NCBI GenBank assembly: GCA_002339805.1
Contig: DDKW01000018.1
Location: forward strand, 1 to 8,649
Origin: Dehalococcoidia bacterium UBA2588
GTDB taxonomy: Bacteria > Chloroflexota > Dehalococcoidia > Lucifugimonadales > UBA3495
Direction of reading: 5' to 3'
Length of the DNA stretch: 8,649 nt
A program made the translations under genes and the position numbers. Numbering within the stretch: the first letter of the stretch is position 1; every line of letters begins with the position of its first letter. A model generated the notes under the pieces. It worked only from the letters and a program-made list of their open reading frames with translations, ran no database searches and was not told where the DNA came from. Positions 1-5,422 of the stretch are shown here, in pieces.

Positions 1-143
1 ACCTCATTAACCGTCTTTCCTGTTTTTATTTCTCTAAATCCAGGTTCAGGATTGTCTAATATGGTGGAACAAATGTTTAAGATTTTATCTGTATTGGATT
101 CGATTTCTTGGTGGGCTGCGGCTTTTAAATCATCTGGAGTCAT
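1..143 (-). CDS. M20-family amidohydrolase/peptidase, N-terminal fragment
   Basis: Read from the ATG at 143 towards the window edge, this frame gives 47 codons plus two bases with no stop, beginning MTPDDLKAAAHQEI. Residues 31-38 read NPEPGFRE, followed by KTGKT. This matches the N-terminal 'hPE-gf-E-kT' signature of M20D amidohydrolases, the relatives of aminoacylase and aminobenzoyl-glutamate hydrolase. Those are metal-dependent cytosolic enzymes that hydrolyse N-acyl or peptide amide bonds. The metal ligands lie further downstream and are outside the window, so activity and substrate cannot be judged. A Shine-Dalgarno-like AGGTGAG sits just before the ATG. The gene is divergent from glycerate kinase across a 151-base gap. 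The family call is fairly good; the exact function is unknown. Confidence 0.7.
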   Translation of the reverse strand, partial: MTPDDLKAAAHQEIESNTDKILNICSTILDNPEPGFREIKTGKTVNE

Positions 144-145
144 AT

Positions 146-152
146 CTCACCT
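146..152 (-). promoter_or_regulatory. Ribosome binding site of the M20 amidohydrolase
   Basis: On the minus strand AGGTGAG precedes the ATG at 143. The purine core is only a few bases from the start, so spacing is short but usable. It supports this ATG as the start of a fragment too short to be judged by length. Confidence 0.45.
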
Positions 153-233
153 GCTAATTGTGTAGATTGGGGATTATGACTCCACATTCTAACATAGCTT
201 TAATAGGACATGAATTTTGATGTCGGCTTTGGT

Positions 234-261
234 TTGAATGGAATTGAATCCAATATATAAT
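234..261 (+). promoter_or_regulatory. Putative sigma70-type promoter of glycerate kinase
   Basis: A perfect -10 box TATAAT lies at 256-261. TTGAAT at 234-239 (four of six matches to TTGACA) lies 16 bases upstream. Transcription would begin near 268 and give a leader of about 27 bases before the GTG at 295. The -10 is strong and the -35 is moderate. The rest of the 144-294 gap shows no gene or clear hairpin. Confidence 0.45.
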
Positions 262-294
262 TAACGCAATAATTAAAGCAGGTTTGAGTAACGC

Positions 295-1443
295 GTGAAA
301 ATTGTAATTGCTCCTCAAAATTTTAAAGGTAGTTTAACTGCCTACGATGCAGCATTAGCTATCCAAAAAGGAGTTCTAGAGACTTGCCCTGATGCAGAAA
401 CTATATTGATTCCGGTGGCTGACGGAGGGGATGGTACCCTTGATGCTCTCGTTACAGGAACAAATGGAACAATTCATGAATGTGCAGTCGTTGATCCTTT
501 GGGCCGAAATATAAGAGCACAATGGGGCATTATGGGTGACGGCTACACCGCGGTAATAGAGATGGCTAAAGCATCAGGCCTAGTCTTATTGGACAGATCA
601 GAAAGAAATCCGTTTGTAACTAGCACATATGGCACAGGGGAATTAATATTAGAAGCTATCGATAAAGGCTACAAAAACATTATTGTAGGCCTAGGAGGAA
701 GTGCCACTAATGATGGAGGCATTGGAATGGCTCAATGTCTCGGTTATCAATTCTTAGATAACGAAGGTAATTCTTTGACAGCTACAGGCCAGTCGCTGTC
801 AGAAATCAGAAGTATAGATGTGTCTAATGTGGATGATAGAATCTTTGGGGTACATTTCGTTGGAGCTTCAGATGTCACCAATTTGTTATGTGGAGAGGAG
901 GGAGCAGCTGCTATTTTTGGTCCTCAAAAAGGAGCAACAGAACAAGATGTGCTCAGCCTAGACAAAGGATTGAAAAATTTGGCGGAAGTTATCTTAGAAG
1001 ATCTAGATATCGATGTTTTTAAAATAATATCTGGCGGAGCTGCAGGAGGATTAGGGGCTGGAATTGTAGCGTTCCTCCGGGGTGATTTGGTGTCAGGTAT
1101 TGACATGGTTGCTAGCACTTTAGGATTAGAACATAACATTGAAACATCAGATTTGATAATAACTGGCGAGGGGCAGACTGACCGTTCAAGTATTTTTGAT
1201 AAAGGTCCTGTCGGCGTCGCTAAAATAGGTTCAAAATATGGTGTGCCTACAATCATTCTTACAGGATCTTTAGGGAAGGGCTACAGGCAAGTTTATAGGC
1301 ATGGAGTTACTGCTGTATTCCCGATATCCGATAGGCCTATGAGATTCGAAGTGAGTTTGCAGAGGACTAGACAGTTGTTGCAATCGACATCTGAACGCAT
1401 CATGCGACTACTGTTATTAGGAAAAAATATCAGTAATGCCTAG
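295..1443 (+). CDS. glxK: Glycerate kinase (glycerate 2-kinase type, GarK/GlxK family)
   Basis: This gene phosphorylates D-glycerate with ATP, in the GarK/GlxK family normally giving 2-phosphoglycerate, and so feeds glycerate into lower glycolysis. The 382 residues match the usual length of about 380. Family blocks appear in order: APQNFKGSL (6-14), PVADGGDGT (40-48), [11 protein letters not shown] (132-142), [10 protein letters not shown] (191-200), FGPQKGA (208-214), [10 protein letters not shown] (247-256) and ITGEGQTD (289-296), followed by KGPVGVA (303-309). The start is GTG: an in-frame TAA lies two codons upstream and the protein begins at the expected MKIVIAP. The ribosome site is weak (AGCAGG, 277-282). 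Two blocks deviate from the family: APDSFKGS is APQNFKGS here, and the GEGRID-x-QT-xxGK block is [13 protein letters not shown]. The 3' end overlaps the opposing HEPN gene by four bases. Family call is firm; the 2- versus 3-phosphate product is inferred from family. Confidence 0.93.
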   Translation: MKIVIAPQNFKGSLTAYDAALAIQKGVLETCPDAETILIPVADGGDGTLDALVTGTNGTIHECAVVDPLGRNIRAQWGIMGDGYTAVIEMAKASGLVLLDRSERNPFVTSTYGTGELILEAIDKGYKNIIVGLGGSATNDGGIGMAQCLGYQFLDNEGNSLTATGQSLSEIRSIDVSNVDDRIFGVHFVGASDVTNLLCGEEGAAAIFGPQKGATEQDVLSLDKGLKNLAEVILEDLDIDVFKIISGGAAGGLGAGIVAFLRGDLVSGIDMVASTLGLEHNIETSDLIITGEGQTDRSSIFDKGPVGVAKIGSKYGVPTIILTGSLGKGYRQVYRHGVTAVFPISDRPMRFEVSLQRTRQLLQSTSERIMRLLLLGKNISNA

Positions 1444-1844
1444 GCTACTACCCGTACTTTAACGAACTCTACTACTATTCCTGCTAATTCCAGAGCTCTT
1501 GCTGAGTCGGCGTCTTCAAAAGCCTCTGACGGAGTGCCGCCAGGTAAGAATTCTGGGTAGCGAGTCATTTCATAGTATTTGTCTAATTGACGAGCTTCGC
1601 TCTTTATGGTGTCAAAAAACATTTCAAACAGTTTGGCGTCTTCGCATAAGTCACTTAGTGAATGCCCCCAGACGTCTTCAGCTCCCCGGAAGTATAAGTA
1701 TCCTTTGACTGCTTTTTCTGCCGCTTGTTGACTTAGGAAGCACGTTAAGTTGTGTTTGCCTCCTTCTCTGTTGTACTTCGCATCTTCAAGGTCGTGCTCA
1801 GCTTGTTGCACCCATCTGGTACCTTCGTTAATGTTCATCATCAT
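1440..1844 (-). CDS. HEPN-domain protein, partner of the upstream nucleotidyltransferase-like gene
   Basis: This is a 134-residue, mostly helical, cytosolic protein of the small HEPN family (PF05168 type). Visible marks are W11 with AEHDLEDAK (15-23), the core [13 protein letters not shown] (38-50), GHSL (60-63), and [10 protein letters not shown] (94-103) followed by a helix rich in Ala and Glu. HEPN proteins are often encoded beside an MNT nucleotidyltransferase, as toxin-antitoxin or nucleotide-modification pairs, and that arrangement is seen here. The classical HEPN RNase motif R-x(4-6)-H is not evident; the nearest Arg-His pair (R53, H61) is too far apart, so RNase activity should not be assumed. 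Three consecutive ATG codons begin the gene, and GGGAGAG six bases before the first supports it. It overlaps the upstream gene by 17 bases and the opposing glxK by four, sharing CTAG. Family is clear; function is unknown. Confidence 0.82.
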   Translation of the reverse strand: MMMNINEGTRWVQQAEHDLEDAKYNREGGKHNLTCFLSQQAAEKAVKGYLYFRGAEDVWGHSLSDLCEDAKLFEMFFDTIKSEARQLDKYYEMTRYPEFLPGGTPSEAFEDADSARALELAGIVVEFVKVRVVA

Positions 1845-2196
1845 AAATAACTCTCCCTTCGCTACACGCTTTCATTAAAGCGGGTAATTCGGTACTTAAT
1901 TTAGGAAATTCTTCGGGGGTGTAGACTAAAGTTTCTACAGCAACATTTGCGTTTAAATGGTAGGTCCAAAAATCTTCTCTTCTCACAAAATGGGATCCTG
2001 GCATTCCGGAGCATACATCAATATCTTGTATTACTATGAGTTTTATGGGACTGTCCGGTGCATAATCTCCAGTCGTCATTGCGCCTGTAAGTATAACTTT
2101 TTTCACCCCCAAAGTAGGGAGTAGTTCCTCAATCTTCTTTAGTTCTTCTTCCAGCATTTGCTTTCGAAAATCGATGAATCCTATTCTCATTGGCAT
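1828..2196 (-). CDS. Nucleotidyltransferase-fold (MNT-like) protein with degenerate active site
   Basis: This 122-residue protein occupies the MNT position immediately upstream of the HEPN gene. The pol-beta-type minimal nucleotidyltransferase signature, normally G-S-x(3)-G-D then S-D-x-D-L, is recognisable but altered. Residues 38-44 read GAMTTGD, so the catalytic Ser is Ala39. Residues 49-53 read SPIKL, so both metal-binding Asp are replaced by Pro50 and Lys52. The second half keeps family flavour in [11 protein letters not shown] (87-97). Active members transfer NMP groups from ATP; with the two Asp missing this copy is unlikely to do so and may instead be a binding or regulatory subunit for the HEPN partner (inference). 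The ATG at 2196 has only a weak GAGAGTGA upstream. A second ATG two codons later is possible. It lies 20 bases after the deacetylase gene and overlaps HEPN by 17. Confidence 0.75.
   Translation of the reverse strand: MPMRIGFIDFRKQMLEEELKKIEELLPTLGVKKVILTGAMTTGDYAPDSPIKLIVIQDIDVCSGMPGSHFVRREDFWTYHLNANVAVETLVYTPEEFPKLSTELPALMKACSEGRVIYDDEH
1851..1857 (-). promoter_or_regulatory. Ribosome binding site of the HEPN gene, inside the upstream gene
   Basis: GGGAGAG on the minus strand stands six bases before the first of three tandem ATG codons (1844). It lies within the 3' coding end of the nucleotidyltransferase-like gene. This favours translation of the pair from one message and selects the first ATG. 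Confidence 0.6.
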
Positions 2197-2216
2197 AATT
2201 TATTCACTCTCAACAT

Positions 2217-3107
2217 TTAGATTTCTACCCCGTTAAATATACCCAGTGGTTCTTGACGCTGGTTTCTTGACACCAGTTTTGGATAGATTTGCATGTAGTG
2301 TTCAAATCCTAATATGGATTTTAGAACCTTTTCAGGCGCATTGCGATAAGGCCAGTTCGGTCCAGTCTGTGTCTTATGGCATAAAATGCTACGTATCTTT
2401 TGATCGAGGTAATCACTTACATCCTGGATAAAATCGATTTCCTCAGGAGGAGTACCGTGGGTTAATTGTTCTGTAGACGGTTCAGGCATTTCGACACCAC
2501 TTGCTATCAATTGTTCATACCATTCTTTTCTGTATCCTAGCGGCCGAGCACAATATATTAATTTGCTCACTTCCCAAGGAGCAGTTGGGTGATATGGATC
2601 GGGTTCATAGGATTTTTTATTGCTGTAGTGGAAAGCATCTGTAGTTTGTTGTGATATGGCAATGTGATCTGGATGACCATATAACCCTGTAGGTTCAAAT
2701 GTGAGTATGACATGAGGCTTAAAAGCGCGAATTTCTGTGACTAGTTGTGATCTTACTGTGTCAGGATTTGCATTAATGAATGCATCTGGATCTTTGTTAG
2801 CATCCCACCCAGCCATACCTGAGTCTTTGTAGCTTAAGATATTCAGGCGGTCTATACCTAGTACATGTGCGGATTCTCGTAATTCTGAACTTCTAACAGA
2901 TCCCAAGGTATCTTTTGTTGCGATACCATCTTGTCTAATTTCTCCTAATTGACCTGATGTAGTAGTTATCAACGCAATTGATGCCCCTAAACTAGAATAC
3001 ATTGCTAATGTGCCTCCAACTGGAAATGCCTCGTCATCAGGGTGAGCGAAACAAGCTAGTAGTCGATAACCCGAAAAATCCTTTATGTTAGTAGTCGCGG
3101 CTTTCAT
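2217..3107 (-). CDS. PIG-L/LmbE-family zinc-dependent N-deacetylase
   Basis: PIG-L family enzymes remove acetyl groups from N-acetylglucosamine-type sugars and related amides, for example MshB, BshB and GlcNAc-PI deacetylase. Numbering from the longer TTG form, FAHPDDEAF (31-39) carries the zinc ligands His33 and Asp36 and the general base Asp35. GHPDHI (155-160) supplies the third ligand, His159. The intervening TTTSGQLGEIR and RSSELRESAHVLGI blocks are also typical. No signal peptide or membrane segment is visible, so it is probably cytosolic. I chose the ATG at 3107 (296 residues), seven bases after the upstream stop, which suits termination-reinitiation. A TTG at 3140 would add 11 residues and overlap the aldolase-like gene by 26 bases. 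Neither has a good ribosome site. The substrate is not evident; the neighbours do not include a thiol or glycolipid pathway. Confidence 0.88.
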   Translation of the reverse strand: MKAATTNIKDFSGYRLLACFAHPDDEAFPVGGTLAMYSSLGASIALITTTSGQLGEIRQDGIATKDTLGSVRSSELRESAHVLGIDRLNILSYKDSGMAGWDANKDPDAFINANPDTVRSQLVTEIRAFKPHVILTFEPTGLYGHPDHIAISQQTTDAFHYSNKKSYEPDPYHPTAPWEVSKLIYCARPLGYRKEWYEQLIASGVEMPEPSTEQLTHGTPPEEIDFIQDVSDYLDQKIRSILCHKTQTGPNWPYRNAPEKVLKSILGFEHYMQIYPKLVSRNQRQEPLGIFNGVEI

Positions 3108-3114
3108 AAACTGA

Positions 3115-4209
3115 CTAGGATATACAACCTCGGGCTTCAATATCCCATATGCTTTCTACGAATTCTCCACGGATTCCTATGAATTCGTTCCATCTACTCA
3201 CCATAGCGTCTTGCTGTGAAGGGATGAAGGCTAATTGATCTCCGACTTTTATTTTACTTCCGTCCGGGATAGATAGCGTGCTATTGGAAGTAGTCATATT
3301 TATGACTTGAATATCCTCATGTTGCTCTATGGTTGGCACACCTCTTAAAGAGCTTATGTGTTTTAATCCTATATTTATAATTGCTGATGAAGAGTCAGGT
3401 TTTGAAGTCACTGTGCCGATAACTTTGCATACTTGCTCAAATTCAGTCATGTATGCGTAATCAGTTTCCATAAGTAAGTAGCTTCCGCCTTGTATTTCCG
3501 TGACCCCGTCTATGTCGGCAGCAACGTCGTAGCTCCACGTTTCGCCAGTGGATATTATAGGCAGCGCATAACCTTCGGATTCTAAAAGATTTTTTGTTGT
3601 GATAACTTTATCTATGATTTTTTTTGCTTCTGTATGGCGTGTTTCTAAATCAGGCTCCCCTGAAATAGTCTGATGGCTCATTAATCCATTGAGGCTCACA
3701 TTTTTTAGCTGTTTTAGGCCGTGCGCTAAATCCAATGCTTCATTGGGGTTTTGTACCCCACATCTCCCCATGCCTGTTTCAATTTCAATAATCAGTCCGA
3801 TTTGGACGCCAAACGTGTTCGCTATTAAGTCTATACTTTTAGCGTTTTCAAGGTTGTCTATGGCGACATTGATTTCAGCTCGCTTTGCTAATGAGGTCAT
3901 CCGAGATATTTTAAGAGAATCTACAATTTCACTTGTTATTAATACTGATTTAATTCCGTTATTCACCATCACTTCTGCTTCAGATACTTTTGAAGCACAT
4001 ACGCCGCCAACTGTTCCACCTGTATTGATTTGCATATGGGCTATGGCAGGAGTTTTGTGGTTCTTGGCGTGAGGTCTCATCTTTGAAGACCTAGTGGCAT
4101 AGAAATTACTTACATAATTCATGTTTGCTTCTAATTTATCAAGTTCTATGATCAGACAAGGAGTGTCTAAATCATAGATGTGAGTCCCTATTTGAGGCTT
4201 GTTGTTCAA
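3115..4209 (-). CDS. D-threonine aldolase/D-serine dehydratase-like PLP enzyme
   Basis: This is a 364-residue fold-type III PLP protein with an alanine-racemase-like N-terminal barrel and a DSD1-type C-terminal domain. Known relatives are D-threonine aldolase, D-serine dehydratase and 3-hydroxyaspartate aldolase, which act on beta-hydroxy D-amino acids. The start of the barrel reads YDLDTPCLIIELDKLEANM. RPHAKNHK (45-52) carries the Schiff-base Lys49. KVSEAEVMV (74-82), IEIETGMGRCGV (141-152) and QGGSYLLMETDY (240-251) follow. The C-terminal metal site is odd: where relatives have P-x-H-x-D/C this protein has PSQQDAM (330-336), so the His is Gln332 while Asp334 remains. The usual SEEHG segment is replaced by TTSNST. 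The gene starts with TTG, supported by AAGGAG five bases upstream and by the family N-terminus. It follows its degenerate paralogue after 14 bases. Substrate is unknown. Confidence 0.85.
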   Translation of the reverse strand: MNNKPQIGTHIYDLDTPCLIIELDKLEANMNYVSNFYATRSSKMRPHAKNHKTPAIAHMQINTGGTVGGVCASKVSEAEVMVNNGIKSVLITSEIVDSLKISRMTSLAKRAEINVAIDNLENAKSIDLIANTFGVQIGLIIEIETGMGRCGVQNPNEALDLAHGLKQLKNVSLNGLMSHQTISGEPDLETRHTEAKKIIDKVITTKNLLESEGYALPIISTGETWSYDVAADIDGVTEIQGGSYLLMETDYAYMTEFEQVCKVIGTVTSKPDSSSAIINIGLKHISSLRGVPTIEQHEDIQVINMTTSNSTLSIPDGSKIKVGDQLAFIPSQQDAMVSRWNEFIGIRGEFVESIWDIEARGCIS

Positions 4210-4214
4210 TAGTT

Positions 4215-4220
4215 CTCCTT
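4215..4220 (-). promoter_or_regulatory. Strong ribosome binding site deciding a TTG start
   Basis: AAGGAG on the minus strand is followed by five bases and then the TTG at 4209. No ATG occurs in frame before the conserved DLDTP segment, so this site fixes the unusual TTG as the start of the aldolase-like gene. Confidence 0.7.
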
Positions 4221-4223
4221 ATA

Positions 4224-5297
4224 TTAAGAAAATAGGCCTCGGCCAGTTATTTTTTTGTAACCAATGAAGGTGTCAGATTGTATGAAACGCATCATATCAA
4301 ATTGATTTATGCATAATTCCATGGAATTTGGTAGTAGCCTGATTTTATGTTGAACTTCAATATTGTCGTATTGGTCTTCAGGAAATCGGATTGCTCCGTG
4401 TTCCGCGCTGAATTTTAAAGGTTCTAATACTTTAGAGTATTCATGTTCACTGTCGTGTATCACTGATGGTATGCCAAGATCAGGACCAAAAGTTTTGTGT
4501 CCTGAGTCTATTACAACATGTTGCTTGGTAGGTTTACTAATAATTTGAGACAAAATTGATGCAGATATTGATAATTCAGGAAAGTTATTGAGGCAATGCT
4601 TATCTGGAACGGGATAACAGCCCGCTATTAAATAATCAATCGGGTGGTCTGAGCTTAGATTCTTAATATAAGATTCTCCTACGGCATAGATCTCAGACTT
4701 AGGCCATTTTGAGTGAACAAGTTTTATTGTAGAGAAATAACCTTCCAATGATATGGTAGGTGATTCTTCAATCAATAAGCCTTTGTATTGAAGATTAGGG
4801 CTTGAATCGCACTGATTGATAATAGACAGTATGTTGCTATTTCCATGTTCTGATTGTGAAATTGGTTGCACAAGTATTCCTAGAGTCTGGTTTGTGGAGT
4901 AGCAACCTTGTTGAAGGTTAGCAACATGTTGGGTATCGCTTACAACTACATCCACCGAGTTTGTTTGGCTTAAAGTCCATAAGCGGTGTATTTGATTTTT
5001 AGAGATGGGGGTGGATTTAATTATAAGTTTTTCTACAGCAATATCGGATAGTTCTTCTGCTTCAGAAATAGAATTGGTACAAGCTTGATTAGCTGTATTA
5101 CTGGCCTGGACTTGGTGTTTAAGAATCTCTCGTGAGCCATGGATAGATGAGTATGGGATGATTCTTAGGTTGGATGCCTTGGCTATGGAATTGAAGTTAT
5201 TAATATTAGATATTAAAAAGTCGACGTCTATCAATAGCGCAGGAGTATCTAAGTCGTGGTATTTTATCCCGAGAGACTGAAAAATGATCTTTTCCAT
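4224..5297 (-). CDS. D-threonine aldolase-fold paralogue lacking the PLP lysine (probable pseudoenzyme)
   Basis: The 357-residue protein is colinear with the next gene. YHDLDTPALLIDVDFL (13-28), SISEAEELSD (76-85), VVIDSGHKTFGPDLGIP (261-277), SAEHGAIRF (297-305) and ITGRG (350-354) are all D-threonine aldolase/D-serine dehydratase landmarks. The PLP loop is destroyed. RPHAKNHK in the paralogue aligns with IPYSSIHG (47-54), putting Ser51 (codon TCT) where the Schiff-base lysine belongs. The C-terminal metal segment reads PNSMELC (323-329), with neither His nor Asp in the usual places, although Glu327 might partly compensate. The glycine-rich IEIETGMGRCG segment is also unrecognisable. The frame is open over the full length, so it is not simply decaying. 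It may be a structural or regulatory partner of the downstream paralogue (inference). It is first in the five-gene block, and its only good start is an ATG without a Shine-Dalgarno but just below a TATAAT. Confidence 0.75.
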   Translation of the reverse strand: MEKIIFQSLGIKYHDLDTPALLIDVDFLISNINNFNSIAKASNLRIIPYSSIHGSREILKHQVQASNTANQACTNSISEAEELSDIAVEKLIIKSTPISKNQIHRLWTLSQTNSVDVVVSDTQHVANLQQGCYSTNQTLGILVQPISQSEHGNSNILSIINQCDSSPNLQYKGLLIEESPTISLEGYFSTIKLVHSKWPKSEIYAVGESYIKNLSSDHPIDYLIAGCYPVPDKHCLNNFPELSISASILSQIISKPTKQHVVIDSGHKTFGPDLGIPSVIHDSEHEYSKVLEPLKFSAEHGAIRFPEDQYDNIEVQHKIRLLPNSMELCINQFDMMRFIQSDTFIGYKKITGRGLFS

Positions 5298-5303
5298 GTG
5301 GGT

Positions 5304-5309
5304 ATTATA
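5304..5309 (-). promoter_or_regulatory. -10 box placing transcription start at the first ATG of the five-gene operon
   Basis: The minus strand reads TATAAT six bases before the ATG at 5297. With normal -10 geometry transcription would begin at or within a base or two of the A of ATG, making the message leaderless. This agrees with the absence of any Shine-Dalgarno there. No convincing -35 hexamer lies 16-18 bases upstream; the region contains the short inverted repeat ACCG-T-CGGT (5321-5329). Confidence 0.45.
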
Positions 5310-5361
5310 GATAAAAATACACCGTCGGTATAGTTTTGAGAGTCTGAGGAGTGTATTTTGT

Positions 5362-5390
5362 TTGACGACCCCAGGGTCTCCACTTATAGT
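5362..5390 (+). promoter_or_regulatory. Sigma70-type promoter of the alcohol dehydrogenase, with a palindrome in the spacer
   Basis: TTGACG (5362-5367) and TATAGT (5385-5390) each match the consensus at five of six positions and are separated by exactly 17 bases. Transcription would start near 5397, about 26 bases before the ATG. Within the spacer GACCC (5367-5371) and GGGTC (5374-5378) form a perfect five-base inverted repeat around CA, which could be a regulator site. The rest of 5298-5422 holds only the opposing -10 box. Confidence 0.6.
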
Positions 5391-5410
5391 TGTACCAATT
5401 AACAGGGTTA

Positions 5411-5416
5411 TAGGAG
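5411..5416 (+). promoter_or_regulatory. Ribosome binding site of the alcohol dehydrogenase
   Basis: TAGGAG stands six bases before the ATG at 5423. It is a good site with normal spacing, in contrast to the apparently leaderless gene reading the other way. Confidence 0.65.
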
Positions 5417-5422
5417 TTAAAG

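Noticed and set aside
924..1256. 110-residue minus-strand open frame inside glycerate kinase
   Set aside because: It lies opposite a clear conserved kinase domain, has no family resemblance, and its composition is that of an antisense shadow.
1440..2196. Calling the HEPN/MNT pair an active type VII (HepT/MntA) toxin-antitoxin system
   Set aside because: The MNT catalytic residues and the HEPN R-x(4-6)-H motif are both missing, so only the fold-level pairing is supported.
3108..3140. TTG at 3140 as start of the PIG-L deacetylase
   Set aside because: It needs a rare start, has no well-spaced ribosome site and overlaps the previous gene; the ATG at 3107 leaves the whole catalytic domain intact. 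It cannot be excluded.
3689..4072. 127-residue plus-strand open frame opposite the aldolase-like gene
   Set aside because: The minus-strand frame carries the PLP-loop and other family motifs; the plus-strand reading has none.
4224..5297. Calling the lysine-less paralogue a pseudogene
   Set aside because: The frame is uninterrupted over the full family length, keeps several family motifs and sits in a tight operon, which fits a retained pseudoenzyme better than decay.
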